This document shows, piece by piece, positions 53,141 through 64,000 of a DNA stretch of 64,000 nt. Under the pieces are notes generated by a model. That model saw only the letters and a list, made by a program, of their open reading frames with translations, was not told the DNA's origin and made no database searches. Source of the stretch: Algibacillus agarilyticus (GTDB lineage Bacteria > Pseudomonadota > Gammaproteobacteria > Enterobacterales > Alteromonadaceae); the NCBI RefSeq assembly GCF_003286125.1, contig NZ_QMED01000017.1, positions 1 through 64,000 of the forward strand. The letters are read 5' to 3'. Numbering within the stretch: position 1 is the stretch's first letter; the number at the start of each line of letters is the position of its first letter. The position numbers were made by a program, and so were the translations under genes.

Positions 53141-54526
53141 TTAACTTACCGTACGCACTCTAAAATTACGGCCTTTCATTTTTCCTTCACTTAATATCTT
53201 TAATGCGCGCTTAGCGACTTTGGTATTGACCGCGACATACGACCACGTAGCCGCAACATTAATTTTACCCACTTGCTTACCATCGATCCCATTTTTAGCA
53301 GTTAACGCGCCTAGTATGTCACCTGGGCGTAGTTTTTGCTTTTTACCACCGTCGATAAGCAATGTGGTATTTAATGGCTGTGGTGGTGTATCTTGCAACA
53401 AACTACTTGATGGTAATGGCTGGCAATCGTCGATAGGGTCAACAAGTGAATCTAATTGAGCTGCACGATATGATTCTTTTTCATTATAGAGTGTGCAGGC
53501 AATACCTTTGCTACCTGCACGCCCTGTTCGACCGATACGGTGTGTATGCACTTCAGGGTCGTGGGCTAAATTAAAGTTAATTACTGCATCTAAATCTGAA
53601 ATATCTAAGCCACGGGCGGCTACATCGGTGGCCACTAATACCGTGGCACTTTTATTGGCAAATTGAACGAGCATTTTGTCACGATCACGTTGCTCTAAAT
53701 CACCGTTTAACGCGAGTGCAGCAAACCCATGATCACATAATGAATCGGCTACCGCTTGTGTATCTTTTTTCATGTTACAAAAAACGATAGTTGATTGTGG
53801 TTTATGGGCTTGCAGTAATAATCGTACGGCCGTTAAACGATGAGATTCGCCATCAACTTTATAAAAAATTTCTTGGATTGTGCTTTCGCTATGTTGAGAG
53901 GCTACTTTTATCATCTCGGGCGATTTCATTACCCGTTTAGCAATCGCTTGAATGGTGTCAGGGTAGGTCGCACTAAAGAGCAAGGTCTGTCGGTGTTTTG
54001 GTGTACGGTCGATGATCGCATCTAATGTTTCTTGAAAGCCCATGTCGAGCATGCGATCAGCTTCATCAAGCACAAGAGTATCCACATCCGCCAGTGATAA
54101 TGTTTTACGGTTGAGATGATCATCAATACGACCAGGCGTGCCGACAATAATATGAGCACCATGTTCGAGTGAGCCAACTTGTGGCCCAAATGGCATACCA
54201 CCACATAAGGTTAATACCTTTATATTATGAATACCGCGGGCGATGGTTCGGATTTCAGTTGCCACTTGATCAGCGAGTTCACGTGTTGGACACAATACAA
54301 GTGTTTGAATGCGAAAACGTTTCACATTGAGTTTTTGCAATAAGCCTAAAGCAAAGGCGGCTGTTTTGCCTGAACCGGTTTGTCCTTGTGCAATGACATC
54401 TTTCCCGGCCAAAATTGGCGGTAGACTTTTTTCTTGGATCGGCGTCATTGCCGTATATTTTAATGATTCAAGTGTGGTTAATAGTTCAGGTTTTAAATTT
54501 AATGAATTAAACGCTGCGTTACTCAC
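53141..54526 (-). CDS. dbpA: ATP-dependent RNA helicase DbpA
   Basis: A 461-residue DEAD-box helicase acting on 23S rRNA during 50S assembly. Motifs GQTGSGKT, LDEADRMLD, SAT and HRIGRTGR are in order. The C-terminal ~75 residues form the DbpA RNA-binding domain (KLRPGDILGALT, KINVAATWSYVAV), which recognises helix 92. Ends 22 bp from repeat copy C. Confidence 0.95.
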   Translation of the reverse strand: MSNAAFNSLNLKPELLTTLESLKYTAMTPIQEKSLPPILAGKDVIAQGQTGSGKTAAFALGLLQKLNVKRFRIQTLVLCPTRELADQVATEIRTIARGIHNIKVLTLCGGMPFGPQVGSLEHGAHIIVGTPGRIDDHLNRKTLSLADVDTLVLDEADRMLDMGFQETLDAIIDRTPKHRQTLLFSATYPDTIQAIAKRVMKSPEMIKVASQHSESTIQEIFYKVDGESHRLTAVRLLLQAHKPQSTIVFCNMKKDTQAVADSLCDHGFAALALNGDLEQRDRDKMLVQFANKSATVLVATDVAARGLDISDLDAVINFNLAHDPEVHTHRIGRTGRAGSKGIACTLYNEKESYRAAQLDSLVDPIDDCQPLPSSSLLQDTPPQPLNTTLLIDGGKKQKLRPGDILGALTAKNGIDGKQVGKINVAATWSYVAVNTKVAKRALKILSEGKMKGRNFRVRTVS

Positions 54527-54546
54527 GAGGTTATCCTATTGATTAA

Positions 54547-54568
54547 AAGGCGTTATGATTAACGCCTT
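54547..54568 (-). terminator. Stem-loop between mnmE and dbpA
   Basis: AAGGCGTTA and TAACGCCTT (9-bp stem, 4-base loop) followed on the minus strand by TTTT. It lies six bases after the mnmE stop and before dbpA. Confidence 0.8.
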
Positions 54569-54574
54569 AAATTA

Positions 54575-55951
54575 TTATTTGCCAATACAAAAACTACTAA
54601 AGATCCGGCCCAATAAATCGTCACTGGTGAATTCACCGGTGATCTCATTCAAATGCTGCTGTGCTGCGCGTAGATCTTCAGCGAGTAACTCACCCGCTGC
54701 AGCGCCAAGCAATTGGTCTTTACCATTATGTAATTGGGTTAAAGCGCGATTGATGGCATCTATATGGCGGCGACGAGCCATAAACTGACCTTCGGTTGAA
54801 CTTTGATAGCCCATACAACCTTTTAAATGGTTTTTTAAATCGTCTAAACCATCATGTGTTTTAGCGGATATGCGCACCACCGAATAAGGTTCTTCTTCAG
54901 TAAACCCTGCTTTTTCAATAATTGACGAGTCGAGTTCATCGATTTTATTTCGAATAAGGGTGACACCCATATCGGTTGGCAGCTTTTCAAAAAACTCGGG
55001 CCAGAAATCTTGTGGTTCATGCTCGGTATCGGTTGCATCAACAACCAGTAAAACACGGTCGGCTTGGGTTATTTCTTTCCACGCTCGTTGTATACCGATT
55101 TGCTCAACTTCATCTGGGCTTTCTCTTAAGCCTGCTGTATCAATAATATGTAAAGGCATACCATCGATATGAATTTGTTCACTTAATACATCGCGTGTTG
55201 TGCCAGCGATATTCGTTACGATCGCTGAATCTTTACCAGAAAGCGCGTTGAGTAAACTTGATTTACCCGCATTGGGTCGACCTGCGATGACCACGCGCAT
55301 ACCTTCTTTTAAGATAGCACCTTGTTGGGCTTTCTTTTGCACCTCTTTGGTTTGCGCGATTACGGTATTTAAACTGTTGAGCACTTTACCGTCTGATAAA
55401 AAGTCGACTTCTTCTTCTGGGAAATCAATTGCGGCTTCAACATATATGCGTAAATTAATAATTTTTTCGTTAAGTGAATGCACATGTTTAGAAAACTCGC
55501 CTTGTAGTGTTTGCAAAGCACTCCGGGCTGCATGTTCTGATGATGATTCGATTAAATCCGCTATGGCCTCTGCTTGTGCTAAATCGAGTTTGTCATTTAA
55601 AAATGCGCGTTCAGAGAATTCACCTGGGTTGGCCATTCTAATATTTGGCATACTTAAAATAGTACGTAATAAAATATCAAGAATAACGGGGCCGCCATGC
55701 CCTTGCAGTTCAAGAATATCTTCACCGGTAAATGAATTGGGTCCTTTAAAGAATAGGGCAATACCTTGATCGATAACTTGATCATTTTCATCATAAAATT
55801 TTAAATATTCGGCCATGCGGACTTTGGGTAACTTGTGCAATATCGTGTGGGCGACTTGCTCTGCTAATTTACCTGAAACCCTAATAATTCCCACTCCCCC
55901 TCTACCGGGTGCGGTGGCTATAGCCGCTATCGTATCTTGATTATCGATCAT
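54575..55951 (-). CDS. mnmE: tRNA modification GTPase MnmE
   Basis: A 458-residue GTPase; partner of MnmG in U34 modification. N-terminal folate-binding domain ([18 protein letters not shown]), G domain with [14 protein letters not shown] and DTAGLRES, and the C-terminal CIGK motif that carries the essential cysteine. Start ATG 55951; a GTG three codons earlier is also open. Confidence 0.97.
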   Translation of the reverse strand: MIDNQDTIAAIATAPGRGGVGIIRVSGKLAEQVAHTILHKLPKVRMAEYLKFYDENDQVIDQGIALFFKGPNSFTGEDILELQGHGGPVILDILLRTILSMPNIRMANPGEFSERAFLNDKLDLAQAEAIADLIESSSEHAARSALQTLQGEFSKHVHSLNEKIINLRIYVEAAIDFPEEEVDFLSDGKVLNSLNTVIAQTKEVQKKAQQGAILKEGMRVVIAGRPNAGKSSLLNALSGKDSAIVTNIAGTTRDVLSEQIHIDGMPLHIIDTAGLRESPDEVEQIGIQRAWKEITQADRVLLVVDATDTEHEPQDFWPEFFEKLPTDMGVTLIRNKIDELDSSIIEKAGFTEEEPYSVVRISAKTHDGLDDLKNHLKGCMGYQSSTEGQFMARRRHIDAINRALTQLHNGKDQLLGAAAGELLAEDLRAAQQHLNEITGEFTSDDLLGRIFSSFCIGK

Positions 55952-56011
55952 GTTTAACACTCTTTACTTTAAATTTATTTAACGCGAAATTTATCGTTCG
56001 GGATAAACAAA

Positions 56012-56038
56012 AACGGCCGCATGTTGCAAGCGGCCGTT
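56012..56038 (-). terminator. Terminator after yidC
   Basis: AACGGCCGC (56012-56020) and GCGGCCGTT (56030-56038), followed on the minus strand by TTTGTTT. It separates yidC from mnmE, which therefore probably has its own promoter. Confidence 0.88.
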
Positions 56039-56062
56039 GGTTTAATGCTTTTTCAAATACCG

Positions 56063-57694
56063 TTATTTTTTATTTAAACCTTGCTTCTCTATAGAGCGGT
56101 TTATTAATAACATTTGAAGAATAGAAATTACGTTACTGACTAACCAGTATAATACTAAGCCAGATGGGAACCACAAAAAGAATACCGTAAACATGAGCGG
56201 CATGAATTGGAATATCTTTTGTTGTACCGGGTCTGTCATGGGTGTTGGTTGTAAACGTTGCATTAAGAACATACTCGCGCCCATTAAAATAGGAAGCACG
56301 TAGTATGGGTCTTGCTGCGATAAATCGTGGATCCAAAGGGCAAATTCAGCATGGCGTAATTCAACACTTTCTACAAATACCCAATAAAGCGACAAGAAAA
56401 TAGGCATTTGGATCAACATAGGTAAACAACCACCCATCGGGTTAACTTTTTCTTTCTTGTAAAGCTCCATCATGGCGACTGACATTTTTTGTCTGTCTTC
56501 ACCAAAACGTGTTTTAAGTTCTGCCATTTTAGGTTGTAGTTGACGTAATTTTGCCATTGACGTGTATTGCTTTTTCGTTAACCAATACATAGCCCCTTTT
56601 ACTGCGATGGTGATTAAGATAATCGCTACACCCCAGTTACTGACTAAACCATAGAAGAATTTTAATAACGTAAATAGCGGCTGAGATAAGAACCACAAAA
56701 TACCGTAATCAATAGTGAGATCTAAGTGCTTAGCTAATTGACCTTGTACTTCTTGATCTTTTGGCCCGACATATAAATTTGTATTAACCTTACTTATGGT
56801 GCCAGGCGCGACATCAACTTGCGGGCCTTTAAAACCAATGATTGCATTACCATTTACGGTTTTAGAATAAATTTGGTTTTTGTCTTCTTGTGTGGGTACC
56901 CAAGCACTGACAAAGTAATGCTCGATCATCGAAACCCAACCACCTTTAGTTGATACGTTTATGTCACGCTCATAAAAGTCGTCAAAATCAACTTTTTCAT
57001 AATTATCATCATTAGCTGAATAAGCCCCACCACGGTAAGTCGGCATCATCATGCTGCCACCTTGCATTGCTGTGCTTTGTTTTAACTGTGCATATAATTG
57101 CACGGCTTGCACACTGTCAGTTTGGTTATTAACAACATATTCCACATTGATAGTGTAGCTGTTCGCATTGAACGTGAATATTTTAGTGACTTGCATACCT
57201 TTAGCGTTGGTATAAGTAAACGGCACGGTTAAGGTATCACCCGTTAACTGATAGGCTTCTTGGTTAGCTTGATAAACGGCTCGGCCAGCACGAGTGTCGA
57301 TACCTAATAAACCGCTTTGTGCTTGGTATATTTCAGCTGTTTGTTCTTTTAACAGCGGGAAAGGAATATCGCCGTCTTTTTCTGTTGGATACTTTAATAA
57401 CTTAAGGTTAGTGATATCACCACCCACTAAACTTATTGTAAGCTCGTATACATCGGTGGTAACCGTTACAAAAGCTGATTTATTTGCTTGTTCCGCTACC
57501 GATTGTTGAAGTAAAGCAGCCGGTACATCTGAGTTACCGTTTACTGGTTGGCTGTTACTTAAATTTGCAGATGATGTTTGTTCTGCTTGTTCAGTTTCAA
57601 CGGGTTTCGGTGCGTAATCTACTTGCCACTGCTGCCACAGCATGAAGCTGACAAGGAGCAAGCCAATAATCAGGAAATTTTTTTGTGATTCCAT
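56063..57694 (-). CDS. yidC: Membrane protein insertase YidC
   Basis: A 543-residue inner-membrane insertase (E. coli 548). N-terminal membrane segment (FLIIGLLLVSFMLWQQW), large periplasmic beta domain, and a C-terminal hydrophobic core with GCLPMLIQMPIFLSLYWVF and TVFFLWFPSGLVLYWL. Lies in the conserved rpmH-rnpA-yidD-yidC order. Confidence 0.97.
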   Translation of the reverse strand: MESQKNFLIIGLLLVSFMLWQQWQVDYAPKPVETEQAEQTSSANLSNSQPVNGNSDVPAALLQQSVAEQANKSAFVTVTTDVYELTISLVGGDITNLKLLKYPTEKDGDIPFPLLKEQTAEIYQAQSGLLGIDTRAGRAVYQANQEAYQLTGDTLTVPFTYTNAKGMQVTKIFTFNANSYTINVEYVVNNQTDSVQAVQLYAQLKQSTAMQGGSMMMPTYRGGAYSANDDNYEKVDFDDFYERDINVSTKGGWVSMIEHYFVSAWVPTQEDKNQIYSKTVNGNAIIGFKGPQVDVAPGTISKVNTNLYVGPKDQEVQGQLAKHLDLTIDYGILWFLSQPLFTLLKFFYGLVSNWGVAIILITIAVKGAMYWLTKKQYTSMAKLRQLQPKMAELKTRFGEDRQKMSVAMMELYKKEKVNPMGGCLPMLIQMPIFLSLYWVFVESVELRHAEFALWIHDLSQQDPYYVLPILMGASMFLMQRLQPTPMTDPVQQKIFQFMPLMFTVFFLWFPSGLVLYWLVSNVISILQMLLINRSIEKQGLNKK

Positions 57695-57700
57695 GTTGGT

Positions 57701-57961
57701 TTAATTCTCTTTCGATTGCTTTTGATGTTTTTCGGGGACGGGATCGATGCCCCCCGAGCTAAATGGATGGCATTTTAATATGCGTTTGCCTGCTAACCAA
57801 GAACCTTTTAGCCCACCATGTAGATTAATTGCATCTATAGCATATTTAGAACAAGTGGGATAAAAGCGACAATTCTGTCCGAGCAGTGGGCTTAACGCTA
57901 TTTGGTAAGCGCGAATAATGGCGATCAAGACTTTTTGTAAAATTTTTGAATTTTTTGCCAT
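57701..57961 (-). CDS. yidD: Membrane protein insertion efficiency factor YidD
   Basis: An 86-residue small protein with the family motif [13 protein letters not shown] and [13 protein letters not shown]. It aids YidC-dependent insertion. Its start overlaps the rnpA end by 37 bp and its stop is six bases before yidC. Confidence 0.96.
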   Translation of the reverse strand: MAKNSKILQKVLIAIIRAYQIALSPLLGQNCRFYPTCSKYAIDAINLHGGLKGSWLAGKRILKCHPFSSGGIDPVPEKHQKQSKEN

Positions 57962-58287
57962 GTGTTATTTAATTCGCGAATAAGCTGTTCATTATCGATA
58001 TCAGCTATACCTTGGCGTGCGATAAATACCATATCGATTGCCGGTAACTCTGATGCATTCAAACGAAATTGTTCGCGGGTTACGCGTTTAATTCGATTTC
58101 GGTCGACGGCTAGTTTGGCTTTTTTCTTCGAGATTGTAAATCCAAGACGTGGATGTTCTTGGTTATTTTTACAAATTAAAAGGGTATATAGACGACAGGC
58201 GAATTTACGTGGGGATGAGTTGAACACTTGTTGAAAGTGTTCGGGAGTTAATAGTCTTAACTCCCGACCATAGGCATAAGATTTCAA
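57925..58287 (-). CDS. rnpA: Ribonuclease P protein component
   Basis: A 120-residue basic protein with the RNR box ([17 protein letters not shown]) that binds the RNase P RNA to trim tRNA 5' ends. Overlaps yidD by 37 bp and lies just after rpmH. Confidence 0.97.
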   Translation of the reverse strand: MKSYAYGRELRLLTPEHFQQVFNSSPRKFACRLYTLLICKNNQEHPRLGFTISKKKAKLAVDRNRIKRVTREQFRLNASELPAIDMVFIARQGIADIDNEQLIRELNNTWQKIQKFYKKS

Positions 58288-58291
58288 GCTA

Positions 58292-58426
58292 TTAAGCGCT
58301 TAAAACTTTACGTCCTTTAGCACGGCGACGAGCTAAAACTTGACGACCGCTTTTAGTAGCCATACGAGCACGGAAACCGTGAGTACGCTTACGCTTTAAA
58401 TTACTTGGTTGAAAAGTACGTTTCAT
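58292..58426 (-). CDS. rpmH: 50S ribosomal protein L34
   Basis: The true gene is 44 codons from ATG 58426: [19 protein letters not shown] followed by the basic C-terminus ending [10 protein letters not shown]. The frame is open to 58489 but L34 proteins begin MKRTFQPS. Followed by rnpA four bases on. Confidence 0.98.
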   Translation of the reverse strand: MKRTFQPSNLKRKRTHGFRARMATKSGRQVLARRRAKGRKVLSA

Positions 58427-58503
58427 AGGATAACTTCCAAATTTGCAAATTTGTGGCCTAAAATTACCAATAAATGCAGGCCAAGTCATTTATTGGGGCG
58501 CGA

Positions 58504-58532
58504 ATTATAAGTAAAGGCCGAACAGAGATCAA
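58504..58532 (-). promoter_or_regulatory. Sigma-70 promoter of rpmH-rnpA
   Basis: On the minus strand TTGATC (58532-58527) and a perfect TATAAT (58509-58504) are 17 bp apart, 78 bp before the rpmH start. Confidence 0.8.
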
Positions 58533-59048
58533 GCAACTAATGCGATCCGCGCCTGAATATATCAAGTAATTGTGATGTTTTGGCTTTTTAAAACGCTATT
58601 TAACACCTTTAGATCGGTTATAAAAGCATCACGACAATATTTGAGGTATTTATCGTCTTAAAAGGGGCTTTATCTTTTACTTGGGGATAAATACGTTAAT
58701 TGACGGTAAAGTTAGGCTGTAAAACGGTTTTTGTTCTTTTTTACTGGTTATATTTACATGGTTATTTAGGTTTTAGCCTTCATGTTCTCTACATTAAATG
58801 AATAACTTTATATAATCGCATAAAAATTATTCTAGTTATCCACATTTAAAAGTTGTCAAGAAAATCTAGAGATCTTTAAGGTGTAAAAAACGTGGTATTA
58901 TAACCAAATGTGATTAAGGGTTAATGCTATATAAAACAATCGCTTAGATTAGTTTTTTTCGGCTTTTTTAAAATGATGTAAAGTGCTTCTTGCACTTGTG
59001 GATATAATTTGGTTATATCACCCCCCAGCTTTATTAATGGAGTGACTT
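58533..59048. promoter_or_regulatory. Regulatory region upstream of dnaA
   Basis: A perfect DnaA box TTATCCACA lies at 58836-58844 and a near-perfect one (TGTGGATAT) at 58997-59005. These fit autorepression of dnaA. GATC occurs only a few times here, so it is not the main origin. A TATTAT at about 58893 may be a -10 element, weakly supported. Confidence 0.65.
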
Positions 59049-60479
59049 TTGACCGACTCGCTGTGGCAATCTTGCCAGAACCAGATGCAGCAAGACTTGC
59101 CTGCTCAAGAATTCAATACTTGGATCCGACCACTACAGAGTCAGGAAAATCCAAGCGTTATCACTTTATTTGCCCCTAATCGTTTTGTCCGTGATTGGGT
59201 ATTAGATAAATACTCTGATTCGATCAACAGCATTATTAGTCAATTGGTTCAAGGCACTCCTCCAAACTTACGTGTTGAAGTCGGCAGTAAGCCGGATGCT
59301 AATACGCGCCCTGTTGCGGCACCTAAACTCGAAATGGGCAGTAAAATACCTGCCTCTCAGCCTTTGCAACCGCAAACGGGTTATAGCCATGCTCCTGCAG
59401 TGCATGTACCTAAAACGACCTCATTAACCCCCGCACAATCTGATTTAGGCTTACAGCTGAAATCGAATATTCGTGAAAACTACACATTTGATAACTTTGT
59501 TGAAGGTAAATCAAATCAACTTGCACGTGCGGCAGCTTGCCAAGTTGCTGATAATCCGGGGATTTCATATAACCCGTTATTTTTATACGGTGGTGTTGGT
59601 TTAGGTAAAACACATTTATTACATGCTGTCGGTAACGAAATTATTGCGCGTAATCCAGATGCAAAAGTGATCTATATGCATTCAGAGCGTTTTGTGCAAG
59701 ATATGGTTAAAGCGTTACAAAATAATGCGATTGAGTCGTTTAAAAAGCATTATCGTTCAGTTAATGCGTTATTGATCGATGATATTCAATTCTTTGCTAA
59801 AAAAGAGCGTTCGCAAGAAGAGTTCTTTCATACCTTTAATGCACTACTTGAGGGTAATCAACAAATCATAATGACAAGTGATCGTTACCCTAAAGAAATT
59901 GATGGTGTAGAAGATCGTTTGAAATCACGTTTTGGTTGGGGTTTAACAATTGCGATTGAACCACCTGAACTTGAAACACGCGTTGCGATATTAATGAAAA
60001 AAGCGCAAGAGGCAAAAGTTTCATTACCTCACGAAGTCGCCTTCTTTATTGCTAAGCGTTTACGTTCGCATGTTCGTGAACTTGAAGGTGCATTAAATCG
60101 AGTTGTTGCTCACGCTAATTTTACAGGCAAAGCGATTACGATCGAATTTGTTAAAGAAGCGTTAAGAGACTTACTCGCATTACAAGAAAAACTCGTTACA
60201 ATAGACAACATTCAAAGAACGGTAGCTGAATACTACAAAATTAAAATCGCTGATATTTTATCTAAGCGTCGTAGCCGCAGTGTTGCACGCCCACGACAAG
60301 TCGCGATGGCACTGGCTAAAGAATTAACCAGTCACAGTTTACCCGAAATAGGTGATGCCTTTGGTGGTCGAGACCACACAACGGTATTACATGCTTGTCG
60401 TAAAATAAATGAGCTACGAGAAGAAAATTTAGATATTAAAGAAGATTATTCAAATTTAGTTCGCACATTATCGTCTTAA
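59049..60479 (+). CDS. dnaA: Chromosomal replication initiator DnaA
   Basis: A 476-residue AAA+ initiator. Walker [19 protein letters not shown] and the C-terminal DNA-binding signature [11 protein letters not shown] are present. It starts at TTG with GGAG six bases before it; the N-terminus [16 protein letters not shown] matches other DnaA proteins. It is first of dnaA-dnaN-recF-gyrB, 16 kb from oriC. Confidence 0.98.
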   Translation: MTDSLWQSCQNQMQQDLPAQEFNTWIRPLQSQENPSVITLFAPNRFVRDWVLDKYSDSINSIISQLVQGTPPNLRVEVGSKPDANTRPVAAPKLEMGSKIPASQPLQPQTGYSHAPAVHVPKTTSLTPAQSDLGLQLKSNIRENYTFDNFVEGKSNQLARAAACQVADNPGISYNPLFLYGGVGLGKTHLLHAVGNEIIARNPDAKVIYMHSERFVQDMVKALQNNAIESFKKHYRSVNALLIDDIQFFAKKERSQEEFFHTFNALLEGNQQIIMTSDRYPKEIDGVEDRLKSRFGWGLTIAIEPPELETRVAILMKKAQEAKVSLPHEVAFFIAKRLRSHVRELEGALNRVVAHANFTGKAITIEFVKEALRDLLALQEKLVTIDNIQRTVAEYYKIKIADILSKRRSRSVARPRQVAMALAKELTSHSLPEIGDAFGGRDHTTVLHACRKINELREENLDIKEDYSNLVRTLSS

Positions 60480-60499
60480 CAAACGGATATTATTAAAAA

Positions 60500-61603
60500 A
60501 TGAAATTTGCTATCAGCCGAGAAGACATCCTAAAACCATTACAACTCGCAACCGGTACGGTTGAACGCCGTCATACATTACCTATTTTATCTAATGTATT
60601 ATTAGAAATTACCGATGGCGTATTATCGATAACGGGCACTGATTTAGAAGTTGAATTAGTTGCATCGGTTGAACTTGTTCAAGCATCTGAAGATGGAAAA
60701 ATAACAGTTCCGGCTAAAAAGTTATTTGATATTTGCAAAGGCTTAAATGAACAATCGTTAATTGAGTTTGTTTTAGATAATAACAAGTTGCAAATTAAAT
60801 GTGGTCGAAGTAAGTATTCACTATCAACGCTTGACGCAAAAGACTTCCCTAATTTAGAAGATTGGCAAAGTGAAATTAACTTTGGTGTTGCGCAAAACGT
60901 CCTCAAAAACTTAATTGAAAAAACCTCATTTTCAATGGCAGTGCAAGATGTGCGTTATTATTTGAATGGAATGTCGTTAGAAACTCAAGATAATATTATT
61001 CGCTGTGTGACAACTGATGGGCATCGTTTAGCGTTAACCCAGCATGAATTACCTAATGAGCGTTTACAAGAAAGCCAAGTCATTATCCCACGTAAAGGTG
61101 TCACCGAAATTTTACGTTTAATTGATGATGTCGAAGATGTTATTTATATTTCAGTGGGTTCAAATCACATACGTTTAAATAATGAAAACTTTACTTTTAC
61201 CAGCAAATTAGTTGATGGTCGTTTTCCTGATTATCGTCGTGTATTGCCTAAGGGCGGAGATAAGACCGTTACAGGCGAAAAAGATTATTTAAAACAAGCT
61301 TTCTCACGCGCGGCTATATTATCTAATGAAAAGTTCAGAGGGGTGCGTTTAAATCTTGCCCAGCATGAGCTAACTATTACGGCTAACAATCCTGAGCAAG
61401 AAGTTGCTGAAGAAATTGTTGATGTAAACTACGAAGGTGATTCATTAGAAATCGGTTTTAATGTTGCTTATATTGTCGATATTTTAAATGCGATTGAGTC
61501 TAATGAAGTTAAAATCACATTGGGTGATTCTAACAGTAGCGCATTAATCGAAGACAACAAAGACGATGCTTCGTTGTATGTTGTTATGCCAATGCGTTTA
61601 TAA
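60500..61603 (+). CDS. dnaN: DNA polymerase III sliding clamp (beta)
   Basis: A 367-residue clamp with three repeated domains; MKFAISREDILKPLQLATG at the start and the conserved C-terminus YVVMPMRL. Length as in E. coli (366). Twenty bases after dnaA. Confidence 0.98.
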   Translation: MKFAISREDILKPLQLATGTVERRHTLPILSNVLLEITDGVLSITGTDLEVELVASVELVQASEDGKITVPAKKLFDICKGLNEQSLIEFVLDNNKLQIKCGRSKYSLSTLDAKDFPNLEDWQSEINFGVAQNVLKNLIEKTSFSMAVQDVRYYLNGMSLETQDNIIRCVTTDGHRLALTQHELPNERLQESQVIIPRKGVTEILRLIDDVEDVIYISVGSNHIRLNNENFTFTSKLVDGRFPDYRRVLPKGGDKTVTGEKDYLKQAFSRAAILSNEKFRGVRLNLAQHELTITANNPEQEVAEEIVDVNYEGDSLEIGFNVAYIVDILNAIESNEVKITLGDSNSSALIEDNKDDASLYVVMPMRL

Positions 61604-61613
61604 GAGGTAGCTG

Positions 61614-61652
61614 AACAAAGGTGAATAAATTGAGAATATTCACCTTTGTTTT
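61614..61652 (+). terminator. Strong stem-loop between dnaN and recF
   Basis: AACAAAGGTGAATA (61614-61627) and TATTCACCTTTGTT (61637-61650), perfect 14-bp arms with a nine-base loop and a short T-run. It lies 11 bp after the dnaN stop and only about six bases before the recF ATG, leaving no room for a normal ribosome-binding site there. Confidence 0.85.
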
Positions 61653-61658
61653 ATATAA

Positions 61659-62759
61659 ATGATAATAGAAAAACTAGTTGTTAGTGACGTACGCAACATT
61701 GATAAAATCCAATTAATAGCGCATCCGCGATGCAATATTATTGTCGGTAATAATGGCAGCGGAAAAACATCTATTCTTGAATCTATTCATCTACTGGGTT
61801 TTGGCCGCTCATTTAGAACACATAAAAACCAAGATTTAGTACAAAAACAAAAAGAATCTTTGATGGTGTTAGCGGTTGGCGCTACATCAAATGATATACA
61901 GAAAAAATTTGGTATTAGAAAAACACTTGCTGGCATTAGTGATATTCGAATTGATGGTAAAACAATTCGACGTCAAAGTGAGTTATCTAGTTTTTTTCCA
62001 ATAGTAAATTGTTCACCTTTAAGTAATGTATTGCTCGAAGATGGCCCCGCGGTTAGACGTCGTTTTGTTGATTGGCTTGTGTTCCACGTGGAACATGAAA
62101 CCATTGCACAAACATATAAAGAGTATGAACGTGCAATTGATCAACGTAATCGGTCGTTAAAACTGGGTAACAAGCAACTGGCTAATTCGTGGACTCCACA
62201 ATTAGTCAGCTTAAACAAAACTATTTCAGCGAAACGCGAACATGTTATTAATGAATTAAATGAACGTTGCAAAGCGGCATTTAAAATATTAGGTCAAGAG
62301 CAGTTATTAGAACTTGCTGAACTTGAGATAAAATATAAACGTGGTTGGCGCTTAGACGGCGAAATAGAAGAGTTGCTTACATCGAGTTTAGATTTAGACT
62401 TAAAGCGTGGAACAACGCACTATGGCATCCATCGTGACGACATGATTGTCTCTTACGGTGAGTCTATTGCTAAAACCGTTTTATCACGGGGCGAGCTAAA
62501 AATATTATTAATGTGTTTATTGATTGCGGCAAGTCAATACATTGAAGCCCATTCTGATAAACAATGCATATGGTTAATTGACGATATAGTGGCAGAGTTA
62601 GATAAGCCAACGCTTGATAAGTTACTATCGTATTTATTGGCAATGCAACGTCAACTTTTTGTAACGTGCATTGAAAAAGATTTACCCGTATTAAAAGAAA
62701 AAATAAAGCATGAAAGCGTGATGTTTCACGTGGAACATGGAACTACAGTTAATGAATAA
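61659..62759 (+). CDS. recF: DNA replication and repair protein RecF
   Basis: A 366-residue SMC-like ATPase that helps load RecA at gaps. P-loop GNNGSGKTS, and the C-terminal ABC signature region LSRGELKILLMCLLIA and the Walker B WLIDDIVAELD. E. coli RecF is 357 residues. The gene contains two parS-like palindromes (62080-62095, 62722-62737) that encode HVEH segments. Confidence 0.96.
   Translation: MIIEKLVVSDVRNIDKIQLIAHPRCNIIVGNNGSGKTSILESIHLLGFGRSFRTHKNQDLVQKQKESLMVLAVGATSNDIQKKFGIRKTLAGISDIRIDGKTIRRQSELSSFFPIVNCSPLSNVLLEDGPAVRRRFVDWLVFHVEHETIAQTYKEYERAIDQRNRSLKLGNKQLANSWTPQLVSLNKTISAKREHVINELNERCKAAFKILGQEQLLELAELEIKYKRGWRLDGEIEELLTSSLDLDLKRGTTHYGIHRDDMIVSYGESIAKTVLSRGELKILLMCLLIAASQYIEAHSDKQCIWLIDDIVAELDKPTLDKLLSYLLAMQRQLFVTCIEKDLPVLKEKIKHESVMFHVEHGTTVNE
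62080..62095. promoter_or_regulatory. parS site 1, inside recF
   Basis: TGTTCCACGTGGAACA is a perfect 16-bp palindrome and differs from the canonical parS (TGTTTCACGTGAAACA) only in symmetrical positions. Predicted ParB nucleation site. Confidence 0.85.
62722..62737. promoter_or_regulatory. parS site 2, inside recF
   Basis: TGTTTCACGTGGAACA, one base pair short of full symmetry, 642 bp from site 1 and near the recF end. Close match to parS. Confidence 0.88.

Positions 62760-64000
<1,241 letters not shown>

Noticed and set aside
58533-59048. Main oriC upstream of dnaA
   Set aside because: Only one perfect and one near-perfect DnaA box, few GATC sites and no 13-mer array; the mnmG side has all of these.

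Overview
The window looks like origin-proximal chromosome of a low-GC marine gammaproteobacterium, most likely of the Alteromonadales. I base that on the gene order mnmG-rsmG-parA-parB-atpIBEFHAGDC-glmU, the block dnaA-dnaN-recF-gyrB next to rpmH-rnpA-yidD-yidC-mnmE, the TIGR01782-type TonB receptor beside tryptophan-halogenase-like genes, and foldback repeats of a kind common in that order. The genus is not determinable from sequence reading alone.

Layout. 1-1736: right part of an IS21-family element (istB cut by the window edge, istA, terminal repeats). 1737-3669: a dispersed hairpin-rich repeat, an 8-bp tandem array and about 1.3 kb of very AT-rich DNA with operator-like palindromes. 3670-14311: accessory locus of TonB receptor, two flavin-dependent halogenase-like proteins, SapC, a cupin/JmjC-like protein, a DUF6445-like protein and a Tas-like aldo/keto reductase, all on the plus strand. 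14366-29495: mixed genes including a beta-barrel protein, LysR regulator, thioredoxin, a periplasmic binding protein, a frameshifted chemotaxis receptor, a methyltransferase, Slt transglycosylase, a DUF4097 lipoprotein with two small membrane proteins, an AEC transporter, and an arsR/gapdh/arsJ arsenate module. 29524-42485: core leftward genes glmU, the ATP synthase operon, parB, parA, rsmG, mnmG. 42600-43010: oriC, recognised by E. coli-like AT-rich 13-mers, DnaA boxes and a dense GATC cluster. 43053-52814: GST-like, sugar epimerase-like, RluF, DUF1348, TetR, RidA, ABC exporter, YgjP-like protease and SLC45-like sugar transporter genes. 53141-58426: dbpA, mnmE, yidC, yidD, rnpA, rpmH leftward. 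59049-64000: dnaA, dnaN, recF, gyrB (cut by the window edge) rightward.

How parts fit. The origin region carries oriC, ParAB and two parS-like palindromes, both inside recF. Initiator (DnaA), clamp (DnaN) and gyrase lie 16 kb from oriC. The halogenase locus probably couples outer-membrane uptake of an unknown compound to its oxidative modification; the substrate cannot be deduced. The arsenic module encodes conversion of arsenate to an exported organoarsenical.

Most notable observations: the TonB receptor/halogenase/oxygenase locus; three copies of a small element bounded by TATAGTC...GACTATA that contains CATGGATG-centred hairpins; a 269-bp foldback element; parS sites within recF; a strong stem-loop abutting the recF start; and a GATC cluster running from oriC through a DUF1294 gene.
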